This document shows, piece after piece, positions 63,434 through 64,000 of a stretch of DNA of 64,000 nucleotides. The first letter of the stretch is position 1, and the number at the start of each line of letters is the position of its first letter. A model generated the notes under the pieces. The model ran no database searches. It was not told the origin of the DNA and saw nothing but the letters and a program-made list of their open reading frames with translations. The stretch covers positions 1 through 64,000 of the forward strand of contig NZ_QZFU01000012.1 in the NCBI RefSeq assembly GCF_003598715.1, given 5' to 3'. The position numbers and the translations under genes were made by a program. This DNA comes from Nocardia panacis. GTDB taxonomy: Bacteria > Actinomycetota > Actinomycetes > Mycobacteriales > Mycobacteriaceae.

Positions 63434-63581
63434 GATCGCCGACGATAGGCCCGCGTCGCGGTGCGCGCATCGCCCGCCGAGGTGATTCCCCTTCGCCGAA
63501 AGTATGAGTGGCACGCAACTGATGGACGCTGCCCTCGAGTTGCGGGCGGACCACCATGGGAGTCATGGACGGGAACCGACG

Positions 63582-63815
63582 ATGACCAGGTGGTGGTGGA
63601 CCGCCGCCCAGTTCGTGGCTCTGACGCTGACGATCGTCGCGGCGCAGGCGGCGATCCGCCTGCCCGCGCACGTGGCCGATGCCGAGGTGCGCGCGCTGCC
63701 CGCGCTGCTGCCGGGCGGTTGGGTCGTGCAGGAGTTCGGCCTGCTGACACTGGTTCTGCTCGGTGCGGTGGTGGCGGTCCTGGCGTATCGCCGAGTGCGT
63801 TCCCAGGATCGGTGA
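63582..63815 (+). CDS. Small two-helix membrane protein
   Basis: A 77-residue protein with two predicted membrane helices (TAAQFVALTLTIVAAQAAI; LLTLVLLGAVVAVLAYRRV) and a basic C-terminus. The start may be ATG 63582 (GGGAACC upstream) or ATG 63504. It is divergent from the kinase gene. I do not recognise it. Confidence 0.6.
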   Translation: MTRWWWTAAQFVALTLTIVAAQAAIRLPAHVADAEVRALPALLPGGWVVQEFGLLTLVLLGAVVAVLAYRRVRSQDR

Positions 63816-63833
63816 ATCGACGCCGCGCGGTGC

Positions 63834-64000
63834 TCAAGCCGCCCAGTAGTCGCCGCGTCGCGGGCGGTTGGGTACGAAGACGAAGATCAGCGCGAACAAT
63901 CCGACCGCGCCGAAGGCCGCGAAAAGGATGATCCCGCCGGGCATGCCGAGGATATCGGCATTCTCGACTCTGTCGACCCGACTGCGGAACGGGGTGTCGG
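63834..64000 (-). CDS. C-terminal end of a membrane protein, cut by window edge
   Basis: The last 54 codons of a minus-strand gene that begins beyond the window. It encodes one hydrophobic helix (MPGGIILFAAFGAVGLFALI followed by FVFVP) and a short basic tail ending DYWAA. The stop is TGA at 63834-63836. Too short to classify. Confidence 0.6.
   Translation of the reverse strand, partial: DTPFRSRVDRVENADILGMPGGIILFAAFGAVGLFALIFVFVPNRPRRGDYWAA

Overview
The window reads as the chromosome of a mycolic-acid actinobacterium, most likely Nocardia or a close relative. This is inferred from the very high GC content, a complete mce4 steroid-import operon, KstR-type operators, F420-dependent enzymes, EspR- and EspG-like proteins, WXG100 proteins and an MbtH-like protein. 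Gene order across 3-35 kb follows the Mycobacterium tuberculosis cholesterol locus as I remember it; no search was run.

Region 1 (1-2.7 kb) is a small module: a proline/alanine-rich membrane protein cut by the window edge, an ImmA/IrrE-type metallopeptidase, a MAB_1171c-like membrane protein and, converging on them, an EspR-like DNA-binding protein. Region 2 (3-30.6 kb) is sterol side-chain degradation and uptake: fadA5, cyp125, an OB-fold/ltp4/ltp3/LLM operon, a second LLM enzyme, an acyl-CoA synthetase, echA19, fadD19, fadE26-fadE27, fdxD, hsd4A and yrbE4AB-mce4ABCDEF-mam4AB. Matches to the KstR operator TnnAACnnGTTnnA sit at the promoters throughout, so one repressor probably controls import and side-chain beta-oxidation together. 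A SigG-like sigma factor and a VOC protein interrupt the cluster.

Region 3 (30.6-36.4 kb) holds a two-component system, a 56-residue protein coupled to otsA, an alpha/beta hydrolase, an MbtH-like protein and tRNA-Thr(UGU). A decayed second copy of the tRNA and its terminator follows. Region 4 (36.4-41.3 kb) is a type VII secretion accessory module: a DUF3558-like lipoprotein, a small helical protein, a large Gly/Pro-rich substrate-like protein and an EspG-like chaperone, then an HTH regulator.

Region 5 (41.3-51.7 kb) is a defence island. Six tightly coupled minus-strand genes encode a MutL/MORC-like ATPase, a DUF4420-like PD-(D/E)XK protein, a Z1-domain helicase, a C5-cytosine methyltransferase, a Vsr endonuclease with an extra N-terminal domain, and an unrecognised 202-residue protein. 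This resembles the Mza / MutL-Z1 restriction-linked systems. Related dispersed repeats lie on both sides, followed by a WXG100 pair and a frameshifted MFS efflux gene.

Region 6 (53.1-64 kb) is ordinary chromosome: two HIT proteins, a PH-domain protein, purD, an M23 peptidase, an aminotransferase, a TetR regulator, purB, an antigen-85-like esterase, a NarL-type two-component system and small membrane proteins.
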